From Prevotella sp. oral taxon 475 (GTDB lineage: Bacteria; Bacteroidota; Bacteroidia; Bacteroidales; Bacteroidaceae): 64,000 bases of DNA. Below, one piece after another: positions 17,553 to 25,612 of the stretch. A program made the position numbers and the translations under genes. Under the pieces are notes generated by a model. The model worked only from the letters and a program-made list of their open reading frames with translations. It made no database searches and had not been told where the DNA came from. Where the stretch lies: positions 2,396,001 to 2,460,000 of the forward strand of contig NZ_CP072334.1 of the NCBI RefSeq assembly GCF_018127805.1, read 5' to 3'. Every line of letters starts with the position of its first letter. The first letter of the stretch is position 1.

Positions 17553-20500
17553 TTAAAAATTCACCTTTACACCGAAACCTAAACTGCGCTGACTGGGCGG
17601 CATGAAATAGTCGAACCCTTGATAGTAGGTGCCCGTATTGGCCGTCAGTTCCGGGTCGAAGGGGGCCCGGTTGTGGAACATCATCAGGTTATGCCCCGTC
17701 AACGACACGGCCACCTTCAGCCGGTTGGCAAACCAAGCCTCGGGCAAAGCATACGACAGCGAGAGCTCGCGCAGGCGAACGTTGGTGGCACTGTAGGTAT
17801 AATGAGCCAGCAAACCGGTTTTTCCACCGGCCACTACGGCGTAATACTGCTCGGGATTGAGGTATCCGTTGTTCACCTTCACGCCCTTTCCGTCGCGCGC
17901 ATCGGCTGTTTGCTTCGACACACCGAACTGGTCCATCAAGGCCTGCGTGGCCGAAACGACCACTCCTCCCACACGGGCGTCGATGAGGAAGCCCAGCTCC
18001 AGTCCTTTCCAAGCAAAGCTGTTGCGGATGCCCAAGTTGTATTTGGGTGCCGCCGAGCCCACTTTGACAAACGTCTTGTCGTCTTTCGAGACGCCTCCGT
18101 TGGATAGAATGTTTCCTTGGAAGTCTTGTTTCAGTTTGCTGGCATAGATGTCGGACATCGTTCCGCCTTTCCGAAGAATCATTTTATACGATTCAGCACT
18201 CGAAACCTCGAACTCTGTGGGGGCTTTGACGGTGGTGTTGGTCTTGCGATCGGTCACGTATTCGGGCAGCAACTCCTTGATTTCGTTTCGGTTGAGCGAG
18301 TAAATCAGTTGTGCATTCCAGTCTACCGGACCTAATTTCTGATTCAGTCCGATGGTCAGTTCGACACCCCAGTTGTTCACCTTTCCTGCATTCTCGTAAG
18401 CATAGGCATAGCCCGTGCTCGGGGGCAACTTGTATCTGAAGAGCTGATTGTAGGTGTTGGAATTGTAATAGGTGGCTGACAGATTCACGCGATTGCCGAA
18501 AAGGCGCACGTCCATACCCAATTCGAAGGCTTTTGTCATCTCAGGCTTCAGGTGATTGGCCGGCGTATAGGTAGAACTGGTGGCGTTTCCGTTAGACAAA
18601 GCGATCGTGGCATAGGGCAGATAGGCTGCCGGAGGGTTGCCCACCTGGGCGTAAGAACCGCGTATTTTCCAAAAAGAAATGACGTTTTTGGGTAATGGCA
18701 GTACTTCGGAAAGCAACATCGAGAGGCCCACCGAGGGATAGACGACGTTGTTCTTGGCCGTTCCCTGAAGAGTGGAAAAGATGTCGATGCGGCTCGTTGC
18801 GTCGGCAAAAAGGAAGTTGCGGAAGTTCAATTCCACCTTGCCATAGAAGGATTGTGTTTGTGTGTGCAAGTTGGAATAAACGGTACGGCTCTCTGCCGGC
18901 GACATGTTCGAGGAGTGGAAGAAGTTGGGAACACGAACTAAATTCCCCTCAAAAACATGCGATTTATATTTCTCATCATAAAAACTGCCACCCAGATTGG
19001 CCAATAACCGAAGATCTTCGCTCAACTTCTTGTCTACGTTCAACAGAAAATCGAGATAAACCGATGTGTTTTTGTCGTCTTGTGTCATCCAGTTTCCTTG
19101 CGGTTTGGCAAAAAGTCCGTCGGTAGAAGCATACAACTTTCGTTCGAAGTCCATGTAAGCATGATCCATTCGGGCTCGTCCCAACACGTTAAGCCAGTCG
19201 GTGATGTTCCATTTCATCGACAAACTCACGATGTTTCGCTCGCGGTCGGTGTTGAACATATTGCGATTGACAATCCAATAGGGGTTCTGCATGCCTAAAC
19301 CTAAGTTGTGATAGGGCCAGTTTTGTAGTTTGAAGTTGCGCGTTGCATCGTACATTTCGTACACTCGGTAACGATTGATGTCGTCACTGGGCGGAAACAG
19401 ATAGGTCGAAACCAAGGGATTGTAATACATTCCCTGCCCGATGCCGTTCTGTGTGTTCTGCTTGATGTAGAACAAACCGAAGTCCATCGAGAGCACATCT
19501 TTAATAATGTCCCATGAATTGCGGAAGGTGAGGTTATAACGGTTGTACTTATTGTTGGGAATAATGCCCGCAGCGTTCACCGCTCCTAAAGAAATGTGAG
19601 TTTGATTGGTTTCGCTGCCGGTGGAAAGAGCCACCGAATTCATTACGTTATAACCTGTTTGAAAAAAGTCGAGCGGGTTGTAAGACGACGGACGCTGCAA
19701 CTTCTCACCCCAACTGGCAAACTCGCCCTCTTTGCGTCCATAGGTATTCTGAAATTGGGGCGTAACAAACGGACTGCTGAAACTGGTGCTATGCGAGAAA
19801 GAAATGCGGGGTTTGCCCACAGCTCCTTTCTTTGTGGTGATGAGAATCACACCGTTGGCACCACGATTTCCATACAATGCCGCCGCAGAAGCTCCTGTCA
19901 GAACCGACATACTTTCGATATCGTCGGGGTTAATATTGGAAATGCCATCCCCATCGGCCACTTCCACCGCCTCATAGAAGTTATCGCTCTGCTTGGTTCT
20001 TAGTCCTTGCATCGGAATTCCATCGAGAACGTAGAGCGCATTGTTCTCTCCGAATAGCGATTTGGTGCCTCGCATCACCACACGAGAAGAACCACCCACG
20101 CCGGAAGAGCTCTGATTGATCGTGACACCGGCTATTTTGCCCGCCAAACTGTTGATGAAGTTGGCATCTTTTACCTGCGTCACCTCTTTGGCTTTTAAGT
20201 CTTGTACGTTATAAGTGAGAGCTTTGGCTTCGCGCTTGATGCCCAATGCCGTTACCACCACTTCGGAAAGCAATTGCCGATCTTCTTCCAACACCACCGA
20301 AAGCGGATGATTGCCCGACACTTTCACGGTTTTCGGCGCATAGCCTACATACGAAATCTCGAGCCAAGTGCCGTCGTTCACCTGCAGAGAGAAGTTTCCG
20401 TCAATATCAGTGATAGCTCCCGAGCCTCCGTTTTTGCGTTTGACGCTGACGCCTATCAAAGGTTCTCCCTGACCGTCTTTCACGTTTCCTTTCAGCATAA

Positions 20501-20828
20501 AAGGGGTACTGCCCTGCTTTCCGTCAGTTTTCTTCACTGAAAGGATGATTTGTTTGTCCACCACTTCATAGGAAATGTTGGTGCCACGGAAGATATGGTC
20601 GAGTATTTCCGTGATGTTTCCGTTCTTATTGTTCACCGATACCGTCTTATGGGTATTCAACGCCTTATCATTATATAAGAAAACGTAGCCCGAAGACTTT
20701 TCGATTTGATTCAACACCTGCTCGATCGTCGCGTTATGGGCAGAGATGGGTGCGTTTAAGCGTTGACTATAGACGCTCCCTGCATACCATTGGAGTGCGA
20801 TGGACAGCAGTGCAACTTTTGTCCTCAT
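17553..20828 (-). CDS. susC-like: SusC/RagA TonB-dependent transporter with STN domain
   Basis: A 1091-residue outer membrane importer. From the N-terminus: signal peptide (about 1-22), an STN domain (about 25-95; IEQVLNQIEKSSGYVFLYND), a carboxypeptidase-like CarboxypepD_reg domain (KGNVKDGQGEPLIGVSVK ... ITDIDGNFSLQV), the plug domain (VVVTALGIKREAKALTYNVQ ... ANFINSLAGKIAGV) and a 22-strand-type barrel ending in aromatic VNF. The STN domain is the signature of transporters that signal to a FecR-type anti-sigma factor, and a fecR gene lies just upstream. The start at 20828 gives a proper signal peptide; an in-frame ATG at 21002 would add 58 residues without one. Confidence 0.93.
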   Translation of the reverse strand: MRTKVALLSIALQWYAGSVYSQRLNAPISAHNATIEQVLNQIEKSSGYVFLYNDKALNTHKTVSVNNKNGNITEILDHIFRGTNISYEVVDKQIILSVKKTDGKQGSTPFMLKGNVKDGQGEPLIGVSVKRKNGGSGAITDIDGNFSLQVNDGTWLEISYVGYAPKTVKVSGNHPLSVVLEEDRQLLSEVVVTALGIKREAKALTYNVQDLKAKEVTQVKDANFINSLAGKIAGVTINQSSSGVGGSSRVVMRGTKSLFGENNALYVLDGIPMQGLRTKQSDNFYEAVEVADGDGISNINPDDIESMSVLTGASAAALYGNRGANGVILITTKKGAVGKPRISFSHSTSFSSPFVTPQFQNTYGRKEGEFASWGEKLQRPSSYNPLDFFQTGYNVMNSVALSTGSETNQTHISLGAVNAAGIIPNNKYNRYNLTFRNSWDIIKDVLSMDFGLFYIKQNTQNGIGQGMYYNPLVSTYLFPPSDDINRYRVYEMYDATRNFKLQNWPYHNLGLGMQNPYWIVNRNMFNTDRERNIVSLSMKWNITDWLNVLGRARMDHAYMDFERKLYASTDGLFAKPQGNWMTQDDKNTSVYLDFLLNVDKKLSEDLRLLANLGGSFYDEKYKSHVFEGNLVRVPNFFHSSNMSPAESRTVYSNLHTQTQSFYGKVELNFRNFLFADATSRIDIFSTLQGTAKNNVVYPSVGLSMLLSEVLPLPKNVISFWKIRGSYAQVGNPPAAYLPYATIALSNGNATSSTYTPANHLKPEMTKAFELGMDVRLFGNRVNLSATYYNSNTYNQLFRYKLPPSTGYAYAYENAGKVNNWGVELTIGLNQKLGPVDWNAQLIYSLNRNEIKELLPEYVTDRKTNTTVKAPTEFEVSSAESYKMILRKGGTMSDIYASKLKQDFQGNILSNGGVSKDDKTFVKVGSAAPKYNLGIRNSFAWKGLELGFLIDARVGGVVVSATQALMDQFGVSKQTADARDGKGVKVNNGYLNPEQYYAVVAGGKTGLLAHYTYSATNVRLRELSLSYALPEAWFANRLKVAVSLTGHNLMMFHNRAPFDPELTANTGTYYQGFDYFMPPSQRSLGFGVKVNF

Positions 20829-21057
20829 GTTTAAGGTGATTTTAGATTTCTGCACACGCCTTTTCTTTGCTGTGTGCTTGTAAATAAATAGATTGTTATT
20901 TCGTGGGGAAAAGAGGCTGCACACAGTAGCGCAGCAGAGTGTTGGATTGCTGGAAGAGCGTGCGGCACGAGCCGTATTCCCCTTGCTCTTCGTTGATTTC
21001 ATTCTTTTTTCTGTGTCATAGAGGTAGGTTTCTTTGTTTTAGAAATGAGTTATCGAT

Positions 21058-21993
21058 TTATTCATTCAAGTCTATCACAATGGTTTTGCGCCCTGTAGGA
21101 TGCCCCAAGGCTGGCTTTCCGTCCACCGTTTGCCACTTCATCGAGGTGGATTTAGCCAGATAATCGAGAATCTGCGGCAGTGTTTCGCCATTGAAAGTGG
21201 CTCGATATCGGTATTCTTTTTGCGAGCGACGGCGCAGAATCAGCTGCACATTGAAGTGCCGTTCCAGAGCGGCGAACACCTCTTCAAGGGTGGCATTGCG
21301 GAAGATGAGTCGACCTTCGCGCCAGGAAGTCTTCTCGTCGGTCTCCACTTTTCTGCGTTCCACACGTCCCGTTGCTTTGTCGTAAGAGAGCCATTCGCCC
21401 GGTTCCAGCCGGCATGGGCTCTTTTTTCCGGGCAGCATCACATTGACTTTCCCCTCTTCCAGAGTTGTTTCCACGTGCGGTTCTTCGTCGTAGGCCGACA
21501 CGTTGAAGTGAGTTCCGTAGACAAAAACGCTGAGCCCGGCGGCTGTATGCACATAGAATGGCGACGATGCATCGGCCTTCACCGCGAAATAGCCCTCACC
21601 TCGCAGCTCCACCTGTCGTGTTTTGCTATTCAATAAGGTGGGATAGCGCAGTCTACTACCCGAGTTGAGCCATACAACACTATGATCGGGCAGTTCGTAT
21701 CTCACCACCGTACCGTTGGAAGCCACCACTTCGGCATACTGCACCTCTTGTTTTGCTGGGCGGAAGTGTAGATAAGCCAATACCATTGTGCTGAGAAGCA
21801 ACGGTAAAGCCAGCATTGCTGCATAACGCACAAGGCTTTGCCGGAGGCGATACCGACGTTTCCGGGTTATCTTTCCGCATACTTCTTGATAGGCAGCGAC
21901 CGTGTCGACGGCTTCGATAGCCAAGATGTCTTTGCTCAATCTTTCGGCTTGAGCAAGCAATTGGTCGATAGGAAGATGGTTATTGTCGTCCAA
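21058..21993 (-). CDS. FecR-family anti-sigma factor
   Basis: A 311-residue inner membrane protein: cytoplasmic N-terminal sigma-binding region (1-75), one membrane segment (YAAMLALPLLLSTMVLAYLHF, about 77-97), then the periplasmic FecR domain (VVRYELPDHSVVWLNSGSRLRYP ... VELRGEGYFAVKAD ... VYGTHFNVSAYD) and a C-terminal STN-like/DUF4974 domain (LEEVFAALERHFNVQLIL). It relays binding of substrate by the SusC transporter to an ECF sigma factor. Unusually, no sigma factor gene is adjacent; the upstream neighbour is a small peptide gene after a 260-bp gap. Confidence 0.93.
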   Translation of the reverse strand: MDDNNHLPIDQLLAQAERLSKDILAIEAVDTVAAYQEVCGKITRKRRYRLRQSLVRYAAMLALPLLLSTMVLAYLHFRPAKQEVQYAEVVASNGTVVRYELPDHSVVWLNSGSRLRYPTLLNSKTRQVELRGEGYFAVKADASSPFYVHTAAGLSVFVYGTHFNVSAYDEEPHVETTLEEGKVNVMLPGKKSPCRLEPGEWLSYDKATGRVERRKVETDEKTSWREGRLIFRNATLEEVFAALERHFNVQLILRRRSQKEYRYRATFNGETLPQILDYLAKSTSMKWQTVDGKPALGHPTGRKTIVIDLNE

Positions 21994-22208
21994 AATTCAG
22001 TTGTGTTTAGGTGCTTTATATGAAGTAATACAAACGAACGGCGAAAAAAGGACAGACTTTTTGAAAAATTTTTTAGTGTTTTACAAATGGAAGAAATGAT
22101 CCAAGCGTCAACCAAAGGCTATCCAGGCATCTATCCGACAGCCATCCATCCCTCACCGTCGGCTCTGCCTTCCGCATTTCAGGACTAAAGAAAAGCATGA
22201 AAGAAAAA

Positions 22209-22239
22209 GATGTCGGCATGATCACTCATCCCGACATCC
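22209..22239 (-). terminator. terminator of the small peptide transcript
   Basis: Arms GATGTCGG (22209-22216) and CCGACATC (22232-22239), followed leftward by TTTTTCTTTC. It lies 12 bases beyond the stop codon of the 31-codon ORF. Confidence 0.7.
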
Positions 22240-22251
22240 CAAAGAATAATG

Positions 22252-22347
22252 TTAATGTACGTTGGTGTGTTGCAAAGCAATGATGCTAAAAGCAGTAGCT
22301 AATGTAACGCCAACCAACATAGCGATTGTTTCAAAATCTAATAACAT
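22252..22347 (-). CDS. 31-residue hydrophobic membrane peptide
   Basis: A 31-codon ORF encoding one predicted membrane helix (FETIAMLVGVTLATAFSIIA) with a short polar tail ending in NVH. It is bounded by signals of its own: a TATCTTTG -7 box about 75 bases upstream (22431-22424 on the - strand), a TTTTAAGGTTAAAG leader resembling a ribosome site, and an intrinsic terminator 12 bases after the stop. The gene thus forms a separate unit of about 210 nt. No family is recognised. It could instead be a small RNA with a fortuitous ORF. Confidence 0.55.
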   Translation of the reverse strand: MLLDFETIAMLVGVTLATAFSIIALQHTNVH

Positions 22348-22423
22348 AATCTTTAACCTTAAAATCTATCAAACTACTAACCTAATGAAAACTTATTATG
22401 AAAGTATTCTCTCGAACACGTTG

Positions 22424-22431
22424 CAAAGATA
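22424..22431 (-). promoter_or_regulatory. -7 box for the small peptide gene
   Basis: TATCTTTG on the - strand matches TAnnTTTG exactly. No TTG is found at the ideal distance, so the call rests on the -7 box and on the terminator at the other end of the unit. Confidence 0.4.
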
Positions 22432-22501
22432 ATGAGAAATTCAATACCTTGTATAGCAGGATGCTATTTTTTGTATTTATTTTGCAATTACTTGATTTAC
22501 G

Positions 22502-23197
22502 TCAACCGATAGACTCCTTTTTCCGAATCACAGTCAGTCCATCTCGCAGCGGAATGATCGCCTTTTCTACCCGCGAATCCTGGGCAACGAGGTCGTTGAA
22601 TCTTTTGATTCCCGCCGTCTGAGGGTCGGTTTCATAGGCAGGATCTATCACATGACCGTCCCAAAGGGTGTTGTCGGCCAGGATGATGCCTCCCGGACGC
22701 AGCAGAGAAAGCACCATTTCGTAGGTCTCCACATAGGTTCGCTTGTCGCCATCGATAAAGGCCATATCGAAGACAAGGCCCAGTCGTGGTGCGTTTGTAA
22801 TGGCATCGCCGATGAGAAAGCGGATTTTGCTGGCCACAGGCGAGCCTTCTATCCAGCGGCGGGTAAAGTCTTCCTGCTCATCGTTGATTTCGAAGGTCCA
22901 CACTTTCCCGTCTTCGGGTAGAGCTTCGGCCATACAGATGGCACTGTAGCCACTGAACGTGCCCACCTCGAGAATATTTTTGGGCTGCACCATCCGCACA
23001 AACATCTTCAGCAGTCGACCTTGCAAATGTCCACTGGCCATGCGTCCGTGGAGCGTATGGATGTTGGTGGCGCGATAAAGACGGTAGAGATAATCGCCCT
23101 CGGGGTCGATATGAGAGAGGATGTAGGCCATTTCGGCCTCCTCTTTTTCCGAGAAACGGGAAGGCGAAGTGAGCGTTTGATGGGGCGGTAGATTCAT
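22502..23197 (-). CDS. SAM-dependent O-methyltransferase (family 3)
   Basis: A 231-residue Rossmann-fold methyltransferase of the caffeoyl-CoA/catechol O-methyltransferase-like family. SAM-binding motif I is ILEVGTFSGYSA (about 75-86), followed by the acidic MTF motif WTFEIND, the metal/substrate motif FDMAFIDGDK and GGIILADNTLWDG. Family members methylate catechol-like or other hydroxyl substrates with a divalent cation; the natural substrate of the Bacteroidales members is not known. Start placed at the methionine before NLPPHQ; the longer in-frame version would include the TATATATAATAAGG element and the end of the upstream gene. It follows aroQ by 43 bases. Confidence 0.88.
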   Translation of the reverse strand: MNLPPHQTLTSPSRFSEKEEAEMAYILSHIDPEGDYLYRLYRATNIHTLHGRMASGHLQGRLLKMFVRMVQPKNILEVGTFSGYSAICMAEALPEDGKVWTFEINDEQEDFTRRWIEGSPVASKIRFLIGDAITNAPRLGLVFDMAFIDGDKRTYVETYEMVLSLLRPGGIILADNTLWDGHVIDPAYETDPQTAGIKRFNDLVAQDSRVEKAIIPLRDGLTVIRKKESIG

Positions 23198-23208
23198 GTT
23201 GAGAGTGC

Positions 23209-23226
23209 TATATATAATAAGGTGTA
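23209..23226 (+). repeat. TATATATAATAAGGTGTA element, copy 2
   Basis: Identical over 18 bases to the copy at 12929-12946. It fills most of the 43-bp gap between aroQ and the O-methyltransferase gene, ending 11 bases before the methyltransferase ATG, in the opposite orientation to the genes. Confidence 0.7.
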
Positions 23227-23240
23227 ACGGCGTTCGACAT

Positions 23241-23681
23241 CTATAGCCTTGCCGGCGAACAAGAACCAGCGCGCAAACTCTCGATAGCCAGACGGTAAGA
23301 GTCCAGTCCGAAACCGGCAATCACCCCCTTACAGGCTGCCGCCAGGAGCGAATGATGCCTCAACGCCTCGCGTTGGTAGACGTTGGAGATGTGCACTTCC
23401 ACTACCGGAGCCGACAGAGCGCGGATGCAATCGGCCAAAGCCAGGCTCGTATGGGTGTAGGCACCGGCGTTGAGAACGATGCCATCGCAGCCGAATCCCA
23501 CCTCTTGTAGTCGGTTGATGAGTTCTCCTTCCACGTTGCTTTGATAGTAGTCGATGTCCACATCGGGAAACGCAGCCCGCAGCACGGGCAGATATGCCTC
23601 GAACGAAGACCGCCCGTAGATCTGTGGTTCGCGTGTGCCCAGGAGGTTGAGATTGGGCCCATTGATGACGTGTATCTTCAT
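23241..23681 (-). CDS. aroQ: 3-dehydroquinate dehydratase, type II
   Basis: A 146-residue shikimate-pathway enzyme that converts 3-dehydroquinate to 3-dehydroshikimate. Type II signatures are clear: GPNLNLLGTREPQIYG near the N-terminus with the catalytic Tyr, the active-site NAGAYTHTSLALADC, and EVHISN before the catalytic His region. Full length for the dodecameric type II family. It is divergent from xerD, with a 111-bp gap that should hold both promoters. Confidence 0.96.
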   Translation of the reverse strand: MKIHVINGPNLNLLGTREPQIYGRSSFEAYLPVLRAAFPDVDIDYYQSNVEGELINRLQEVGFGCDGIVLNAGAYTHTSLALADCIRALSAPVVEVHISNVYQREALRHHSLLAAACKGVIAGFGLDSYRLAIESLRAGSCSPARL

Positions 23682-23792
23682 TTCAACTTTTATTCGTACA
23701 TTTGTTGCACAAAGCCACTGCTGTCTGCACCGTGTGTACAGGGTTTGATCGGCAGGCAGAGAAGCGGCTTTCTGCAAAAGTACGAAAAAGAT

Positions 23793-24719
23793 ATGGAAAG
23801 CGAAAACAAAAGTTCTGCCGATGTGGTGAGGCGTTATCTGCGCTATCTGAAGCTGGAACGCAACTACAGTCCTAACACCATTGCGGCCTATCGAACCGAC
23901 TTGCGTTGGTTGACGAACTATCTGCAAGATCGCCATCTCGAGTTTTCCGACGTGCGATTGGAGCATCTGGAGCATTTCTCGGCTTCGCTTCACGACCATC
24001 ATATCACGCCGCGCTCGCAGGCACGCATCCTGAGCGGCGTGCGTGCTTTTTTTAAATATCTGCTATTGGACGACTATATCGACGCCGACCCCACAGAGTT
24101 GCTCCCCTCTCCTCATGTCAACACCCATCTACCCGATGTTCTTTCCACGGCCGAGGTAGACTTGTTAGAAGCCTCGATCGACCTTTCCAAGTGGGAAGGT
24201 CAGCGCAACAAGGCCATCATCGAGGTGCTTTTCAGTTGCGGACTCCGCGTATCCGAATTGGTGAATCTGAAACTTTCCGACCTCTATCTCGACGAAAAAT
24301 TTATCCGCGTGCTGGGAAAGGGGAGCAAAGAACGCCTCGTTCCCATCTCGCCAAAGGCGATTGCGGAACTGAAATACTGGTTCGTCGACCGCAACTTGAT
24401 GGTCATTCGTCCCGGTGAAGGCGATTATGTGTTTCTCAATCGGCGAGGGGCACACCTCACACGCACCATGATTCTCATCATGATCAAGCGCCAAGCCGAG
24501 GCGGCAGGCATCCAAAAGACCGTCAGTCCGCACACCCTTCGCCACTCTTTTGCCACCTCTCTGCTCGAGGGCGGTGCCGACCTGCGCGCCATCCAGGCCA
24601 TGCTGGGGCACGAACGGATAGGAACCACCGAGATATATACCCACATCGACACCTCTACGCTGCGCGAAGAAATTTTAAACCACCATCCGCGCAACTGCAT
24701 TCCATCGAAAGACGACTGA
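23793..24719 (+). CDS. xerD: tyrosine recombinase XerD
   Basis: A 308-residue site-specific recombinase that resolves chromosome dimers with XerC at dif. The N-terminal SAM-like DNA-binding domain spans about 8-95; the catalytic domain carries Arg152 (CGLRVSEL), Lys176 (LGKGSKER), His247 and Arg250 (HTLRHSF), His273 (LGHERI) and nucleophile Tyr282 (TEIYTHI). Length and motifs fit the housekeeping XerD rather than a phage integrase. An in-frame upstream codon would overlap aroQ, so the ATG at MESENK is preferred. Confidence 0.93.
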   Translation: MESENKSSADVVRRYLRYLKLERNYSPNTIAAYRTDLRWLTNYLQDRHLEFSDVRLEHLEHFSASLHDHHITPRSQARILSGVRAFFKYLLLDDYIDADPTELLPSPHVNTHLPDVLSTAEVDLLEASIDLSKWEGQRNKAIIEVLFSCGLRVSELVNLKLSDLYLDEKFIRVLGKGSKERLVPISPKAIAELKYWFVDRNLMVIRPGEGDYVFLNRRGAHLTRTMILIMIKRQAEAAGIQKTVSPHTLRHSFATSLLEGGADLRAIQAMLGHERIGTTEIYTHIDTSTLREEILNHHPRNCIPSKDD

Positions 24720-24911
24720 TTTTCCCTCATCATCTATTCATCATTCGTTACGAATAGCAACGGCATTCTAACAAAAAACCGATGACGCACGTCGCGTATG
24801 GGTGCTCTTTTGTTGGGCCTTTATGCGCCCAATTGTCGATGGGCATTGCTCAATTGTCAATTAAAAACAGCCCCAAATAGGGTTCCCCATCTCCTACCTT
24901 AAGAGATCGGA

Positions 24912-25019
24912 CAGACCAACCCCTACAGGGTTGTTATTGATTTGTATCGCTTAGACAGGGTAGGCGCGCTTCGCTTGCCAACCCTGTCCTACCAACAGAC
25001 CAACCCCTATAGGGTTGTT
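24912..25019. repeat. pair of palindromes CAACCCCTAyAGGGTTG with a hairpin between
   Basis: Two 24-base copies (24912-24935 and 24996-25019, one base different) of an interrupted palindrome with arms CAACCC/GGGTTG, 84 bp apart. Between them is another hairpin, ACAGGGTaGGC (24955-24965) with GCCaACCCTGT (24977-24987). They follow xerD and may act as terminators, but no long U tract follows; the repetition suggests a REP-like element. Confidence 0.75.
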
Positions 25020-25029
25020 TACAAAAAAC

Positions 25030-25150
25030 GACACCTCTCCTTATTACTTACTACTCCCCTCCTCGACACTTATCACACCTCCCTTTACTCCTTACTACTC
25101 CCCTCCTTACTACTTACTACTTCTCTCCTTACTACTTACTCCCCCTCTCT
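25030..25150 (+). other. pyrimidine-rich CTTACTACT tract
   Basis: About 120 bases almost entirely of C and T with scattered A, built from imperfect repeats of CCTTACTACTTACT. A shorter tract of the same kind precedes array 2 at about 13060-13145. No convincing ORF; the translated frames are low complexity. The remaining part of the 24720-25612 gap contains the palindromes, array 4 and the M16 gene leader. Confidence 0.6.
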
Positions 25151-25158
25151 TTATTTTT

Positions 25159-25246
25159 CAAAAGCTAAGAAAACGATGTACGAAAGCTAAGAAAACGCAC
25201 GCCAAAAGCTAAGAAAATGAAGTGCAAAAGCTAAGAGATGGAGAAA
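25159..25246 (+). repeat. AGCTAAG array 4 (four 22-bp units)
   Basis: Units start at 25159, 25181, 25203 and 25225, all C(A/G)AAAGCTAAG followed by AAAACG, AAAACG, AAAATG and AGATGG. A hairpin ATGCCTtatcAGGCAT follows directly. Preceded by the pyrimidine tract. Confidence 0.93.
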
Positions 25247-25409
25247 TGCCTTATCAGGCATTGGTAATAAAACAGTTATACATCTGGAAACGGATCAAGA
25301 ACGACAACGAGCGAAAAGTGCTTTTGCCGATACACAGGTGATGAGGATGCAACTTATCTATATTCGTGCATATATTTGTTAAAAGAAAAAACAAATCGAG
25401 GAAAATCAT

Positions 25410-25417
25410 TATCTTTG
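25410..25417 (+). promoter_or_regulatory. -7 box upstream of the M16 peptidase gene
   Basis: TATCTTTG followed by CAACG, an exact TAnnTTTG match about 195 bases before the peptidase ATG; no matching upstream TTG at the right spacing was found. Confidence 0.4.
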
Positions 25418-25612
25418 CAACGGATGGATTTGCCTTCGGTTCGGCCGGGGGCCGTCACAGAGATTGCACCCGCCCCGCCCTCGCCCCCCAAAAGGCGACA
25501 CACAGAGGCATGCAAGTTGAGACCGGCCGCACACGGCGGCACCGTTTGTTATCCGCAGACACTCCATTTTATCAAACAAATTACCATTTATAAAAACCCA
25601 AAAAGTAGATTT

